A DNA stretch of 64,000 bases from Streptomyces sp. BK208. Its GTDB lineage: Bacteria > Actinomycetota > Actinomycetes > Streptomycetales > Streptomycetaceae. Below are positions 53,583 through 61,674 of this stretch, one piece after another; within the stretch, counting starts at the first letter, position 1, and every line of letters begins with the position of its first letter. The position numbers and the translations under genes are program-made. Under the pieces are notes generated by a model. That model was given only the letters and a program-made list of their open reading frames with translations. It was not told the DNA's origin and did not search any database. The DNA is taken from assembly GCF_004364245.1 (NCBI RefSeq), contig NZ_SOAV01000001.1:62001-126000 (forward strand), written 5' to 3'.

Positions 53583-53606
53583 CGTTGCAAGTACTTCTTT
53601 GCAACG
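53583..53606. promoter_or_regulatory. Inverted repeat upstream of ArsR-like gene
   Basis: CGTTGCAA and TTGCAACG form perfect 8-base arms around an 8-base spacer, 14 bases before the ATG. Outer elements (GCAAAGA/TCTTTGT) are also partly symmetrical. It is probably the autoregulatory operator of the ArsR-like protein. Confidence 0.7.
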
Positions 53607-53620
53607 CTATCTTTGTAGGC

Positions 53621-54220
53621 ATGAACGAGCCCCAGGACTCACCCGTCCGCAATCTCGATGCCCGATCCCTGCGTGGGCTCGCACATCCCCTGCGCATGCA
53701 GCTGCTGGACGCCCTGCGCTTCGGCGGCCCCGCCACCGCGTCCCAACTCGCCGGGAAGCTGGGCGAGTCGAGTGGTGCGACCAGTTACCACCTGCGGCAG
53801 CTCGCCCTCCACGGTTTCATCGAAGACGCCCCCGAGCGCGGCAAGGGCCGGGAGCGCTGGTGGAAGGCGGTCCACACCGGCCTGCGCTTCGACGACGCCC
53901 TGCTCACGGACGCCCGCCCGGACGTGCGCGGTGCTGCCGACCTGTACATCCACGAGGTCGCCACCACCCAGGCCCGGGACCTGTCGACCTGGCTCGGCAA
54001 CCGCCCGGCATGGCCGGAGGAATGGAACCGTGCCTGGGACATGAGCAGCGCGACGCTGCGGCTGACGCCCGAACTGACCCTGGAACTCGTCGAGAAGATG
54101 CACGCGCTCGTCGACACCTACCGCGACCGGGCCGCCGACGAGGACGACACCGACACCGCCCAGGTACGCATCCACACCCATGCGTTCCCCCTCACCACGG
54201 AAGTGAAAGGCACAGCCTGA
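53621..54220 (+). CDS. ArsR-like winged-helix regulator
   Basis: A 199-residue regulator. The winged helix is LRGLAHPLRMQLLDALRFGG with recognition helix ESSGATSYHLRQLALHGFIE, followed by KGRERWWKAVHTG typical of the actinomycete HTH_20 group. The C-terminal part (about 105-199) is helical. ATG 53621 was chosen over an upstream in-frame codon because the operator lies between them. Its TGA shares a base with the next gene's ATG (TGATG), so the two are translationally coupled. Confidence 0.9.
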   Translation: MNEPQDSPVRNLDARSLRGLAHPLRMQLLDALRFGGPATASQLAGKLGESSGATSYHLRQLALHGFIEDAPERGKGRERWWKAVHTGLRFDDALLTDARPDVRGAADLYIHEVATTQARDLSTWLGNRPAWPEEWNRAWDMSSATLRLTPELTLELVEKMHALVDTYRDRAADEDDTDTAQVRIHTHAFPLTTEVKGTA

Positions 54221-54408
54221 TGCATCCCGAGACGCACCTCGCCCTGCACCATGTCCGCACTGCCGAACTCCGTGCCGAAGCCGACGCGTACGGTCTCGTC
54301 GCGGCGGCCCGGAAACCCCGGCACCTTCGTACCCGGCTCGGCTGGGCCCTCGTGGGGGTCGGCCTGCGGCTGGCCACCAATCCCAGGACGGCCGTCGCCC
54401 TTCCCTAG
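54220..54408 (+). CDS. Small 62-residue basic protein coupled to ArsR-like gene
   Basis: Encodes MHPETHLALHHVRTAELRAE and then a basic, partly hydrophobic C-terminus (LGWALVGVGLRLATNP). It starts in the TGATG overlap of the preceding gene, so it must be co-translated. Small proteins of this kind next to ArsR/HTH_20 regulators are common in Streptomyces and may be membrane-associated partners. Function unknown. Confidence 0.7.
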   Translation: MHPETHLALHHVRTAELRAEADAYGLVAAARKPRHLRTRLGWALVGVGLRLATNPRTAVALP

Positions 54409-54518
54409 CACCGCTCACGACGCCGCCCCTGCCGTGGTCGTCGCTCGACGCGAACGTGTCGGGGGTACCGGCGGCCCGTGATGGGCACGTTGAGGATGCT
54501 TCGAGGAGGGAGCCCCAC

Positions 54519-55184
54519 ATGAGGACGCGCAAAGCCCTGGTGGTCCGCGGCGGATGGGAGGGCCACGACCCGGTCGGCTGCACCGAGGAGGTGATGCCCG
54601 CACTGGAGCGTGCGGGGTTCGAGATCGCGGTCGCCGAGGACCTGGCGGTGTACGAGGACGCGGAGGTGCTCGCCGCCACGGACCTCGTCGTGCACTCCTG
54701 GTCGGAGGGCGGGCTGACGGCGGAGCAGGAGGCGAACCTGGTCGACGCCGTCGAGGCGGGCACCGGCTTCGCCGGCTGGCACGGCGGCGTGGTCGCCACG
54801 AACGTCGCCGACCCCCGCTACCTGCGGATGGTCGGGGGCCGCTTCCTGTGGCACCCGGAGGGCTTCCAGGAGTTCACCGTACGGATCGCCGCCGCGCCGG
54901 ACCGGGACGGGACGATCACCGAGGGCATCGCGGACTACGACGTGGAGACCGAGCACTACTGGGTGCTGACGGACTCACTCAACACCGTCCTCGCCACGTC
55001 CGTGCTCACCCCGGAGGCCACGGACCCGTGGGACGGCCCCGTCGAGTTCCCCGTGGTGTGGACGCGCCGCTGGGGAGCGGGGCGGGTCTTCGTCTGCACC
55101 CTCGGCCACCGCGTCGCGGACCTCCGGGTACCGCAGACGGCGGCGATCGTCCGCCGCGGGCTCGTGTGGGCGGCGCGCGCGTGA
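54519..55184 (+). CDS. ThuA-domain protein
   Basis: A 221-residue ThuA/trehalose-utilisation-like protein with a glutaminase-like fold: RKALVVRGGWEGHDPVGCTE at the start, TDLVVHSWSEGGL, the conserved GFAGWHGGVVATN and WTRRWGAGRVFVCTLGHR at the end. ThuA proteins assist disaccharide catabolism and are often associated with sugar dehydrogenases; here the closest sugar gene is the GH127 enzyme. GAGGAGGGAG precedes ATG 54519. No signal peptide. Confidence 0.9.
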   Translation: MRTRKALVVRGGWEGHDPVGCTEEVMPALERAGFEIAVAEDLAVYEDAEVLAATDLVVHSWSEGGLTAEQEANLVDAVEAGTGFAGWHGGVVATNVADPRYLRMVGGRFLWHPEGFQEFTVRIAAAPDRDGTITEGIADYDVETEHYWVLTDSLNTVLATSVLTPEATDPWDGPVEFPVVWTRRWGAGRVFVCTLGHRVADLRVPQTAAIVRRGLVWAARA

Positions 55185-55271
55185 CGCCCCGCTACCCGAC
55201 GACGTTCCGGTCGGCCGCCCGGTCTGACGGCCGGGTTCCCCGGCTCCGGGACGGAGGCTGGGTGCGGCGCG

Positions 55272-55958
55272 TCAGGCCTCCTGCCGGGTCCTCGTACGGG
55301 CGGGCACGACGAGCCATGCCGCCGTCACCAGCAGCGCCGGGAGCAGCGGGGCGGCGGCGGGCAGCAGGCGCTCGACGAGGGTGGCGGCGGCCGCGCCGAG
55401 GATCAGGAGCACCATCGTGACGAGGACGCTCCACCGGATGCGCCGGGCCGTCACCGCGTCGCTCACGGCGCCGGTCAACAGCCCCGTCAGGTAAGCGGTC
55501 GGCGCGTGCGCGCCCATCGAGACACGCACGCCGGTGTTCTGGCAGCCCATCGCGGCCGCCACCGTCCCCAGCATCACCGTGCGGCCACCGCCCGAGGGGC
55601 CTCCGTCCACGGCGAGCCACCACGCCACGGCCGCCCACAGCAGGAGGAGTTCGAGAAGCATGAAGTCGGCCGGCCGCGAGCGTCCGCCGAGCCGGGCGCG
55701 GCCTGCCGTCCAGGCGGCTGCCGCCGCACCGAGCACGTAGCAGACGACCGCGACTGCGGCCAGGCCGCCGAGTGTCCGGTCTCCGCCGCCCAGACCGACC
55801 CCGATCAGCGCCGAGTTGGCGGTGACCACGCTGGTGAAGACCCCGCCCAGGGAGAGGAAGCCCCAGGCGTTGACGGCGCCGGCGGAGAAGGTCAGCAACC
55901 GCGCCGCCCAGGTCTGCGCGTACCGCCGCGACCCCGGCGGGAGACCCCCGCGCCGCAT
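55272..55958 (-). CDS. DUF1275/YoaK-family membrane protein
   Basis: A 228-residue protein with about six transmembrane helices (LLTFSAGAVNAWGFLSLGGV, VVCYVLGAAAAAW and ALLVTAAWLVVPA), matching DUF1275 (YoaK). The conserved MGCQNTGVRVSMG and TGLLTGAVSD are family hallmarks. Function is unknown but is thought to be transport-like. GGAGGGT lies directly before the ATG. It is convergent with the ThuA gene and followed on the same strand by unrelated genes. Confidence 0.88.
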   Translation of the reverse strand: MRRGGLPPGSRRYAQTWAARLLTFSAGAVNAWGFLSLGGVFTSVVTANSALIGVGLGGGDRTLGGLAAVAVVCYVLGAAAAAWTAGRARLGGRSRPADFMLLELLLLWAAVAWWLAVDGGPSGGGRTVMLGTVAAAMGCQNTGVRVSMGAHAPTAYLTGLLTGAVSDAVTARRIRWSVLVTMVLLILGAAAATLVERLLPAAAPLLPALLVTAAWLVVPARTRTRQEA

Positions 55959-56077
55959 ACCCTCCGTGGTCCTCTCCTCGCCTCGACCGGCCCGGACGGA
56001 ATCCTCGCCGACCGGGGCGGCGGCACGGGCCACGACACGCACTCCGTTCGCGCCTCGTGGCCGGCGGACGACCGAGA

Positions 56078-56117
56078 GGGGCCGTCCTCCCCACCCCCGT
56101 GGGGGGAGGACGGCCCC
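56078..56117 (-). terminator. Hairpin terminator of the secreted-protein gene
   Basis: A perfect 15-bp stem (arm GGGGCCGTCCTCCCC and its complement) around a 10-base loop. It starts about 25 bases after the stop of the minus-strand gene at 56141. Confidence 0.75.
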
Positions 56118-56140
56118 GGTCCTTCGAGGTGGCCGACCGG

Positions 56141-56764
56141 TCAGTAGAGCTTGGCGACGGCCGTGGTGGTGGTCTTCTTGAAGGCGGCCACGGGCGCGTC
56201 GGTGAAGTCGCCCATCTGCCCCCACTCGACGACGGTGACGGTCCTGCCGTCCCTCCCGACCGAGAACAGGGAGATGTCGGTGGCGCCCCAGGACGTCTCG
56301 GTGTGCAGGCCCCGGACCCGGGCCCCCTCCTCGACCGCGAGCGTGCCGTAGTCGCGGCCCTCGGCCTCGACGTCGGGCGTGGACTCCTCGATGCGGTCGG
56401 CGCAGGTGCGGATCAGGTCGTCGTAGTGCTTCGCCAGGGCCTTCGCCTGAGCGGCCGTACCGGCCACGACGGTCAACTGCACGGCGCCGGTGTCCAGGTC
56501 GGTCCGGAACTGCCGGTAGCGGTAGTCGAAGGAGGGCACGCCCTCCGTGCTCACACAGAGGCCGAGTTCCTCCGGGAACCCGTCGGTGACCGGCCCGGCG
56601 GTCCAGGAGGACGTCGGGTGCGGCGGCAGTTGGGACGCGGACAGGAACGTGGGCGCGGCGGCCTTCGGTGCGGCGCCGGCGGCCGGAGCCATGAGGACGG
56701 TGCCGGCCGTGAGCGCGGCGGCGGTGAGCGCGGTGAGCGCGCTCACCGGAATGCGCAAGGACAT
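56141..56764 (-). CDS. Secreted protein resembling a PknH-like sensor domain
   Basis: A 207-residue precursor with a Sec signal (ALTALTAAALTAGTVLMA, ending AAGAAPK near residue 32). The mature part contains FPEELGLCVSTEGVPSFDYR and a second Cys in LIRTCADRIEEST. Layout and spacing resemble the extracellular PknH-like sensor fold common in actinomycetes; this is inference from pattern only. GGGGGA is upstream of ATG 56764. It diverges from a membrane-anchored helix-turn-helix protein, so the two may form a sensing pair. Confidence 0.75.
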   Translation of the reverse strand: MSLRIPVSALTALTAAALTAGTVLMAPAAGAAPKAAAPTFLSASQLPPHPTSSWTAGPVTDGFPEELGLCVSTEGVPSFDYRYRQFRTDLDTGAVQLTVVAGTAAQAKALAKHYDDLIRTCADRIEESTPDVEAEGRDYGTLAVEEGARVRGLHTETSWGATDISLFSVGRDGRTVTVVEWGQMGDFTDAPVAAFKKTTTTAVAKLY

Positions 56765-56985
56765 GGATGTTCCCCCGTGGATGACGCGTGGACGTGGAGG
56801 CCGTGGCGGGCCGGTCGGGCCCGGTCCTGGCCGGTGCGGCACCGAAAGCATCGGCGGTCACGGCGGCCCGACGCAACAGCGGACGGCCGGTCGGCCGCCA
56901 TGGAACCATCCCAGCCCATCTGACGTGCAGGTACATGGGGTGCCTGGGATACGTCCCGGGCCGGACGAGGTCGTACGAGGACGGG

Positions 56986-58449
56986 GTGGGACCTGTGTCG
57001 GCACAGGAGGACGGCGACGGCATCGACGACGTGGCCGAGTTCGCGGCGCTGCTGCGGGCGCTGAAGGAGCGCACGGACCGCAGTTACGGCTCGCTGGCCC
57101 GCCGTCTGGGCATGAACACCTCGACGCTGCACCGCTACTGCGCGGGCGACGCGGTGCCGCTCGACTTCGCGCCCGCGGAACGCTTCGCGGCGCTGTGCGG
57201 GGCGACGCCGGAGCAGCGCCTGGAACTCCACCACCGTTGGCTCCGGGCGGTGGCGGCCCGTCACCGGCCTCGTACGGCGGGGGCACAGGCGGGGGCCCCC
57301 GGCGCGGCGGCCGCGAACGCCGTGGACGGGGCGGCCCACGAGCCGGGCACAGCGGCGGCGGACGTCCCCGGACCGGGCACGGCACGAGCGGCCGACGGCG
57401 GCCCGGGCGCCGCCCCTGACACCGCGCCGAAGGTCACCGGCAGCCCGGGCAACGGAGCGGACCCGGCGCCCGGGCCGCCCCTGGCGCCTGCTCCCCGGCT
57501 GCCGAGCCGCCTGCGGCACGGCCGTGGCCGGCTCGTGGTCGCCCTGGCCTCCGTCGGCGCGGCGCTCGCCACGCTCGTGGCCCTGTCCGTGCTGCCCGAC
57601 GAGGGGCCGACGTCCGCCGACGGCCCCGCGCGGCTCGCCCGCCCCACGGCGGCCCGTGCGACGGAGTCCGGTGCAGCCGAGCGGCGGAGCGCCTCGCCCA
57701 GCCCGAGCGGCGCTCCCACCCCCGGCACCTCCGAGCGGCCTTCGGGCTCCGCCACCGCCCCGGGGACGAAGCCGGGCACCTCTCCCTCCCCCGGCGCGAC
57801 ATCCGCCCCGCCGCACAGCGAACAGCCCGCCGGACCTCCGCTCGCCTGGTCCGTCAGTTCCCACGCCTGGAAGCTCGGTTGCGGTCACGACTACGTCATC
57901 GCCAAGCCGCCCGGCCAGGTTCCCCCTCCTCCCGCCCCGCAGGACGCGGCACCCTGGGCGGCGACGCAGAACGCGGTGCACGGCGGCGAGACCCTCGTGC
58001 AGCTGTCGGTGCAGGGGCGCAGTGACACGGCCGTCGTGCTGGAGGCGCTGCGCGTGCGCGTGGTCGGCCGTACGGCACCGGCCGAGGGCAACGCCTACGC
58101 CATGGACCAGGGCTGCGGCGGCTCGATCACTCCCCGGTCCTTCGCGGTGGACCTGGACAAGGACCGCCCCATCGCCCGCGCGGTCGCCGGGAACGACGCC
58201 GGCACACCGATCCCGGCCGTGCGCATGCCCTACCGCGTCTCGGCGAAGGACCCCGAGGTGCTCCTGATCACGGCCGGGACCAGCGCGTGCGACTGCCGCT
58301 GGTACCTCGAGCTGGACTGGTCCTCCCAGGGCCGCACCGGCACCGTACGCATCGACGACGGCGGCCGCCCGTTCCGCACCAGCGCCATCACGGGCCTGCC
58401 CAGGTACGTGTACGACACCCTGGCACGCCGGTGGGGGCCCTACAGCTGA
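56986..58449 (+). CDS. Membrane-anchored protein with N-terminal helix-turn-helix
   Basis: About 487 residues. An N-terminal XRE-like helix-turn-helix (SYGSLARRLGMNTSTLHRYC) lies in the first 70 residues. An Ala/Pro/Gly-rich linker follows, then one transmembrane helix (LVVALASVGAALATLVALSV, about 185-204), a Ser/Pro-rich stalk and an extracellular beta-rich domain with four or more Cys (LGCGHDYV, DQGCGGSI, SACDCRWYLE). It probably senses an outside signal and acts on DNA. The start could be GTG 56986, GTG 56995 or ATG 56935; I favour 56986 because of GAGG upstream. Confidence 0.83.
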   Translation: MGPVSAQEDGDGIDDVAEFAALLRALKERTDRSYGSLARRLGMNTSTLHRYCAGDAVPLDFAPAERFAALCGATPEQRLELHHRWLRAVAARHRPRTAGAQAGAPGAAAANAVDGAAHEPGTAAADVPGPGTARAADGGPGAAPDTAPKVTGSPGNGADPAPGPPLAPAPRLPSRLRHGRGRLVVALASVGAALATLVALSVLPDEGPTSADGPARLARPTAARATESGAAERRSASPSPSGAPTPGTSERPSGSATAPGTKPGTSPSPGATSAPPHSEQPAGPPLAWSVSSHAWKLGCGHDYVIAKPPGQVPPPPAPQDAAPWAATQNAVHGGETLVQLSVQGRSDTAVVLEALRVRVVGRTAPAEGNAYAMDQGCGGSITPRSFAVDLDKDRPIARAVAGNDAGTPIPAVRMPYRVSAKDPEVLLITAGTSACDCRWYLELDWSSQGRTGTVRIDDGGRPFRTSAITGLPRYVYDTLARRWGPYS

Positions 58450-58531
58450 GCCGGCCGTGCGGGCCGCCCCCGCACCGGCCCGCACGGCGGACCGGGTCGC
58501 GGTACACGGTTCACCACCGACCCCAGCGTCG

Positions 58532-58572
58532 GCTTGTGCGCGTACACACCGGAGCTTGTGCCCGTACACACC
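58532..58572. repeat. 22-bp tandem repeat in a convergent gap
   Basis: GCTTGTGCGCGTACACACC (58532-58550) is repeated 22 bases later with one change (58554-58572). It lies between the ends of two convergent genes, where no promoter is expected. It may mark a lost gene or an attachment or binding site. Confidence 0.6.
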
Positions 58573-58664
58573 GCGGAGTGCGTCGGAGTGCGCAGCGGGC
58601 CGGCTGTGTCGGAGCCGCTGTCGGACGGCAGCGGACCGGCCGCGGACACCGCGCGGAATCGGCG

Positions 58665-59879
58665 TCATCCGTCGGTCAGTTGCCGGATGGTCCGGAGTGT
58701 CCGGCCTGCTCCGTCCTCGCTCGCCATGTGCTTCGCCGCACGTGCGGCGGCCCGGCTGTACGCCTGCTGCTGCACTGTCCGGCCGAGTGAGTCGGCGAGC
58801 CGTTCCGCGGTGAGTGACCGGAAGGGGATGGGGTCGGTGGCGGCGCCGAGGGCGGCGAGTCGCGCCGCCCAGAACGGCTGGTCCGCGGTCACCGGCACGG
58901 TGACCGCGGGTACTCCGGCGCGCAGCGCGGCGGCCGAGGTGCCGGCCCCGCCGTGGTGGACCACCGCGGCCAGCCGGGGAAAGAGCAGTGCGTGCGGCAC
59001 GTCCCCGATGGTGAGTACGTCGTCCCCCTCGGCGGCGAGCCCGGCGCTGCCGGCCTGGAGGATGCCCCGCAGCCCGGCGCGGCCCAGGGCGCGCACGGCG
59101 ATCTCGCTCAGCCGTGCCCCGTCGCCGGACGCCATGCTCCCGAAGCCGACGAGGACGGGCTTGGGGCCCGCGCTCAGGAAGTCCTCGATCTCGGCGGGAA
59201 GGCGTTCGGTCGCGGCGTGATGGGGCCACCAGTTGCCGGCGACCTGCAGTCCTGAGCGCCAGTCGGAGGGGCGTGACACCAGGGCCGTGCTGAAGCCGTG
59301 CAGGACGGGCCAGTTCGCCCGTTCCTGGCGTCGCCGCATCTCGGAAGGGGAGACCGGGGGAAGCGACAGGTGCCTGCGCAGTTGTGCGACCGCCGGTTCG
59401 TAGACGCGGTCGGCCATGCGCAGGGCGAAGCGTCCCGTCGCCCGGTTGGCGAGGCGGCCCAGTGAGCGGGAGCCCGTGACGACGGGTGGGAAGTCCCCGG
59501 TCGGCGCGGTGGGCTGGAGGTAGACGCCGATGCTCGGTGTGCCCGTTGCCTCGGTGAGGTGCCAGCCGAGCGGGGCGGTGGTGGCCGACAGCAGGAGCAG
59601 GTCCGCGCCGTTGTCCACCGCGTCGGCGAACCCCCGGCCCAGCTCGGTGACGAACGCGGCGGCGGTCCGCATCAGTTCGCGTCTGCCCGTGCCGCCGCCC
59701 CGGGTCCCCGTGTCGGTGGGCAGGCTGCGGAATTCCAGTCCCGCGTCGCGTACGAGCGGGGCGAAGGTGCCGGTGGCGGCGAGGACGACGTCGTGTCCGG
59801 CTCTGCTCAGTTCGGCGCCCAGGCCCGTGTACGGGGCGACGTCGCCGCGCGATCCGGCCGCGGCGATCATGATCCTCAT
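58665..59879 (-). CDS. GT1-family glycosyltransferase (macrolide/antibiotic type)
   Basis: A 404-residue two-domain GT-B transferase of the UGT/MGT type. It begins MRIMIAAAGSRGDVAPYTGL with the acceptor-binding domain, and the C-terminal donor domain has VVHHGGAGTSAAALRAGVPA and PVTADQPFWAARLAALGA. Members glycosylate macrolides, flavonoids or thiopeptide-like drugs for biosynthesis or self-protection. It overlaps the stop of the upstream MerR gene by four bases (ATGA), so they are translationally coupled. No other biosynthetic genes are nearby, so resistance by inactivation is the likelier role. Confidence 0.92.
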   Translation of the reverse strand: MRIMIAAAGSRGDVAPYTGLGAELSRAGHDVVLAATGTFAPLVRDAGLEFRSLPTDTGTRGGGTGRRELMRTAAAFVTELGRGFADAVDNGADLLLLSATTAPLGWHLTEATGTPSIGVYLQPTAPTGDFPPVVTGSRSLGRLANRATGRFALRMADRVYEPAVAQLRRHLSLPPVSPSEMRRRQERANWPVLHGFSTALVSRPSDWRSGLQVAGNWWPHHAATERLPAEIEDFLSAGPKPVLVGFGSMASGDGARLSEIAVRALGRAGLRGILQAGSAGLAAEGDDVLTIGDVPHALLFPRLAAVVHHGGAGTSAAALRAGVPAVTVPVTADQPFWAARLAALGAATDPIPFRSLTAERLADSLGRTVQQQAYSRAAARAAKHMASEDGAGRTLRTIRQLTDG

Positions 59880-60676
59880 CGTTCCTCCTCTAAGACGGGG
59901 GTGGTGCCCGCGTGCCGGGCGGCGTTGGCGTGGACCGCCTCGCGCGTGTAGGCGGCCAGACCCGGGCGCTGCTGCGACGGCGGTACGACCAGCGCGAATG
60001 CGCGTGGGTCGGTGACGAAGTCGTCCGCGATCCGCCGATGCATGTCGGGCGGGCAGGCGGTGAACCAGCGCGCGATGTGAAGGCGGTGTTCCTCGGCGAG
60101 GTCCATGGCCCGTTCGCCGTCGCTCGGCTCCCCCTCGTCGAAGACCTCCAGCAGCTCCGCGCGCCAGGCGGCGGCCTCGCCCATGAGCCGGCGCCAGTCC
60201 TCCTTGGTGTGCGCGGCGGCGCGTGCCATGGACTCGCGCTGCCCCTCCGATCGCGACCGTTTCAGCTCCGCCTCGGTGGCGTAGCTCAGGTCGAAGGTGA
60301 CCTCGCCGAAGACCTCGAAGCGTTCCTGCGAGGTCAGGGACACCCCGGTCTTCTGGACCTCGATCGCCCGTTCCGCCACTTCGGCCAGCCGCTGCAGCCT
60401 GGCGATCTCCTCATGCAACTGCCGCTGCCGGGCCCGGAGCCGTTCCAGGTGATCCACCTCCGGATCCTTGAAGATCGCGGCGATCTCGTCGAGGGGGAAG
60501 CCGAGCTCACGGTAGAAGAGGATCTGCTGGAGACGGACCAGGTCGCCCTCGCCGTAGAGCCGGTATCCGGCTCGGCTGCGGTCGCCGGGCGACAGCAGGC
60601 CCGCCTTGTCGTAGTGATGCAGTGTCCGCACGGTCACCCCGGCGAAGGCCGCGACCTGCCCCACGGAGTAGCTCAT
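59876..60676 (-). CDS. TipA-like MerR regulator with TipAS ligand domain
   Basis: A 266-residue regulator. The MerR helix-turn-helix (VAAFAGVTVRTLHHYDKAGL) is followed by a coiled coil and the C-terminal TipAS domain (about 145-255). TipAS proteins trap thiopeptides or other drugs; the conserved Cys equivalent appears as Cys208 in FTACPPDMHRRIADDF. The coupled glycosyltransferase suggests sensing and modification of an antibiotic. The promoter shows a 19-bp MerR spacer. Start ATG 60676 (protein start MSYSVGQVA). Confidence 0.92.
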   Translation of the reverse strand: MSYSVGQVAAFAGVTVRTLHHYDKAGLLSPGDRSRAGYRLYGEGDLVRLQQILFYRELGFPLDEIAAIFKDPEVDHLERLRARQRQLHEEIARLQRLAEVAERAIEVQKTGVSLTSQERFEVFGEVTFDLSYATEAELKRSRSEGQRESMARAAAHTKEDWRRLMGEAAAWRAELLEVFDEGEPSDGERAMDLAEEHRLHIARWFTACPPDMHRRIADDFVTDPRAFALVVPPSQQRPGLAAYTREAVHANAARHAGTTPVLEEER

Positions 60677-60699
60677 CCACCTGCCCTTTCGTCGGCACG

Positions 60700-60730
60700 A
60701 GTCTCAAGCCTGACGTAGGGGGAGGGTCAA
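60700..60730 (-). promoter_or_regulatory. MerR-type long-spacer promoter of the MerR-glycosyltransferase operon
   Basis: On the minus strand TTGACC (60730-60725) and GAGACT (60705-60700) are 19 bases apart, with a short TGAC...GTCA dyad. This fits autoactivation by the TipA-like protein, whose ATG is at 60676. The sequence also forms the end of the histidine-kinase remnant. Confidence 0.6.
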
Positions 60731-60950
60731 CTCGCCCTCGAAGGGACGGGCGTCACGAGGGGTGCTACGGAGCGGGATCCTCAGGCGGAAGACGGCCCCC
60801 GGGCCGGGGGCGTGCCCGGCGGTGAGGTCGGCGTCGCGGGCACGAGCGATCTGGCGGGCCGCGGCAAGGCCCGGCCGGATCCGGGCGGGGACCGGGGGGG
60901 CGCGGGCGCGGTAGGAGCGGTCGAAGACGCAGGGGAGGTTCCCGTCGGGG
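60704..60950 (-). pseudogene. C-terminal remnant of a sensor histidine kinase
   Basis: On the minus strand a frame reads DGNLPCVFDRSYRARAP, then GLAAARQIARARDADLTAGH and GAVFRLRIPLRSTPR, ending in TGA at 60706-60704. These match the F and G2 boxes and final strands of HATPase domains (normally LPHVFDRFYRAD and GLGLAIARQIVEAHGG). The N-terminal kinase part and any response regulator are absent, and the glycine-rich motifs are damaged. Only about 80 codons remain. No start codon or ribosome site is present. Confidence 0.65.
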
Positions 60951-61061
60951 AGCCCGGCCGTGGTCAGTGCGTGCGAGGCGGTGACGGCCCCCCGACGATC
61001 GATGAGGCTGGCAGCACCGGGGTCACGGCCCGCGTGCCCGCCGTTCTCCCCGTGCGGGCCG

Positions 61062-61556
61062 TCACCGGGGTTGGCCGCCGCGGTGGTCGTCGAGCCGTCG
61101 CTCCAGCCGGTCGAAACGCTCGTGCAGCGCTCGGGTCGCCTGCGTGTACACCTCTTCGGCCGCCTTCTCGGTGTGGCGCACGAAGTGACCCCGGCGTTCC
61201 TGTTCCCTCCCGACGAACCAGGTGGCCAGGGCTGCGGTGACCAGACCGAAGGACGTGATCCCGGCGACCATCACCACCACGGCCACGATGCGTCCCCACA
61301 GGGTCACGGGATAGAGGTCGCCGTAGCCGACGGTCGTCGCGGTCTCCACGGACCACCACAGGGCCCGCGGATAGGTGGTCAGCTGCGCCCCCGGTGCGCC
61401 GCGCTCGGCGAGGACGGCGAAGTACGAACCCACGAGGACCACGATCACCAGGAGGGCCGCGGCGGCGCACGAAGCCTTCAGGTGCAGCGACCTGCCCTGG
61501 CGTCCGAGCAGGAGGTCGACCAATCTGGCCAGGAGACCGGACAGCATGCGTGGCAT
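61062..61556 (-). CDS. Two-helix potassium channel (KcsA-like)
   Basis: A 164-residue channel with two hydrophobic helices around a pore. The selectivity filter TVGYGD is at 75-80, after the pore helix WWSVETAT. The C-terminal helix (REQERRGHFVRHTEKAAEEV) is basic and probably forms the cytosolic bundle. Size and motif match KcsA-type tetrameric potassium channels. An ATG three codons later (61547) has better GGAG spacing and is an alternative start. Confidence 0.92.
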   Translation of the reverse strand: MPRMLSGLLARLVDLLLGRQGRSLHLKASCAAAALLVIVVLVGSYFAVLAERGAPGAQLTTYPRALWWSVETATTVGYGDLYPVTLWGRIVAVVVMVAGITSFGLVTAALATWFVGREQERRGHFVRHTEKAAEEVYTQATRALHERFDRLERRLDDHRGGQPR

Positions 61557-61674
61557 GCTCCGTCACGGGTTCACCCGGAGAGGCGACAACGCGCCGTGCC
61601 CAGTCGATCCCACCCGAACAGAGGCATGCGGTACGGCGACGCGACGGGCGGGGAGCGCTGCGCGTTCTCGGGTC

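Noticed and set aside
56743..59229. Long minus-strand frame across three genes (828 codons)
   Set aside because: Arg/Gly-rich composition, overlaps genes on both strands with clear families, and has no start signals. It is an effect of high GC.
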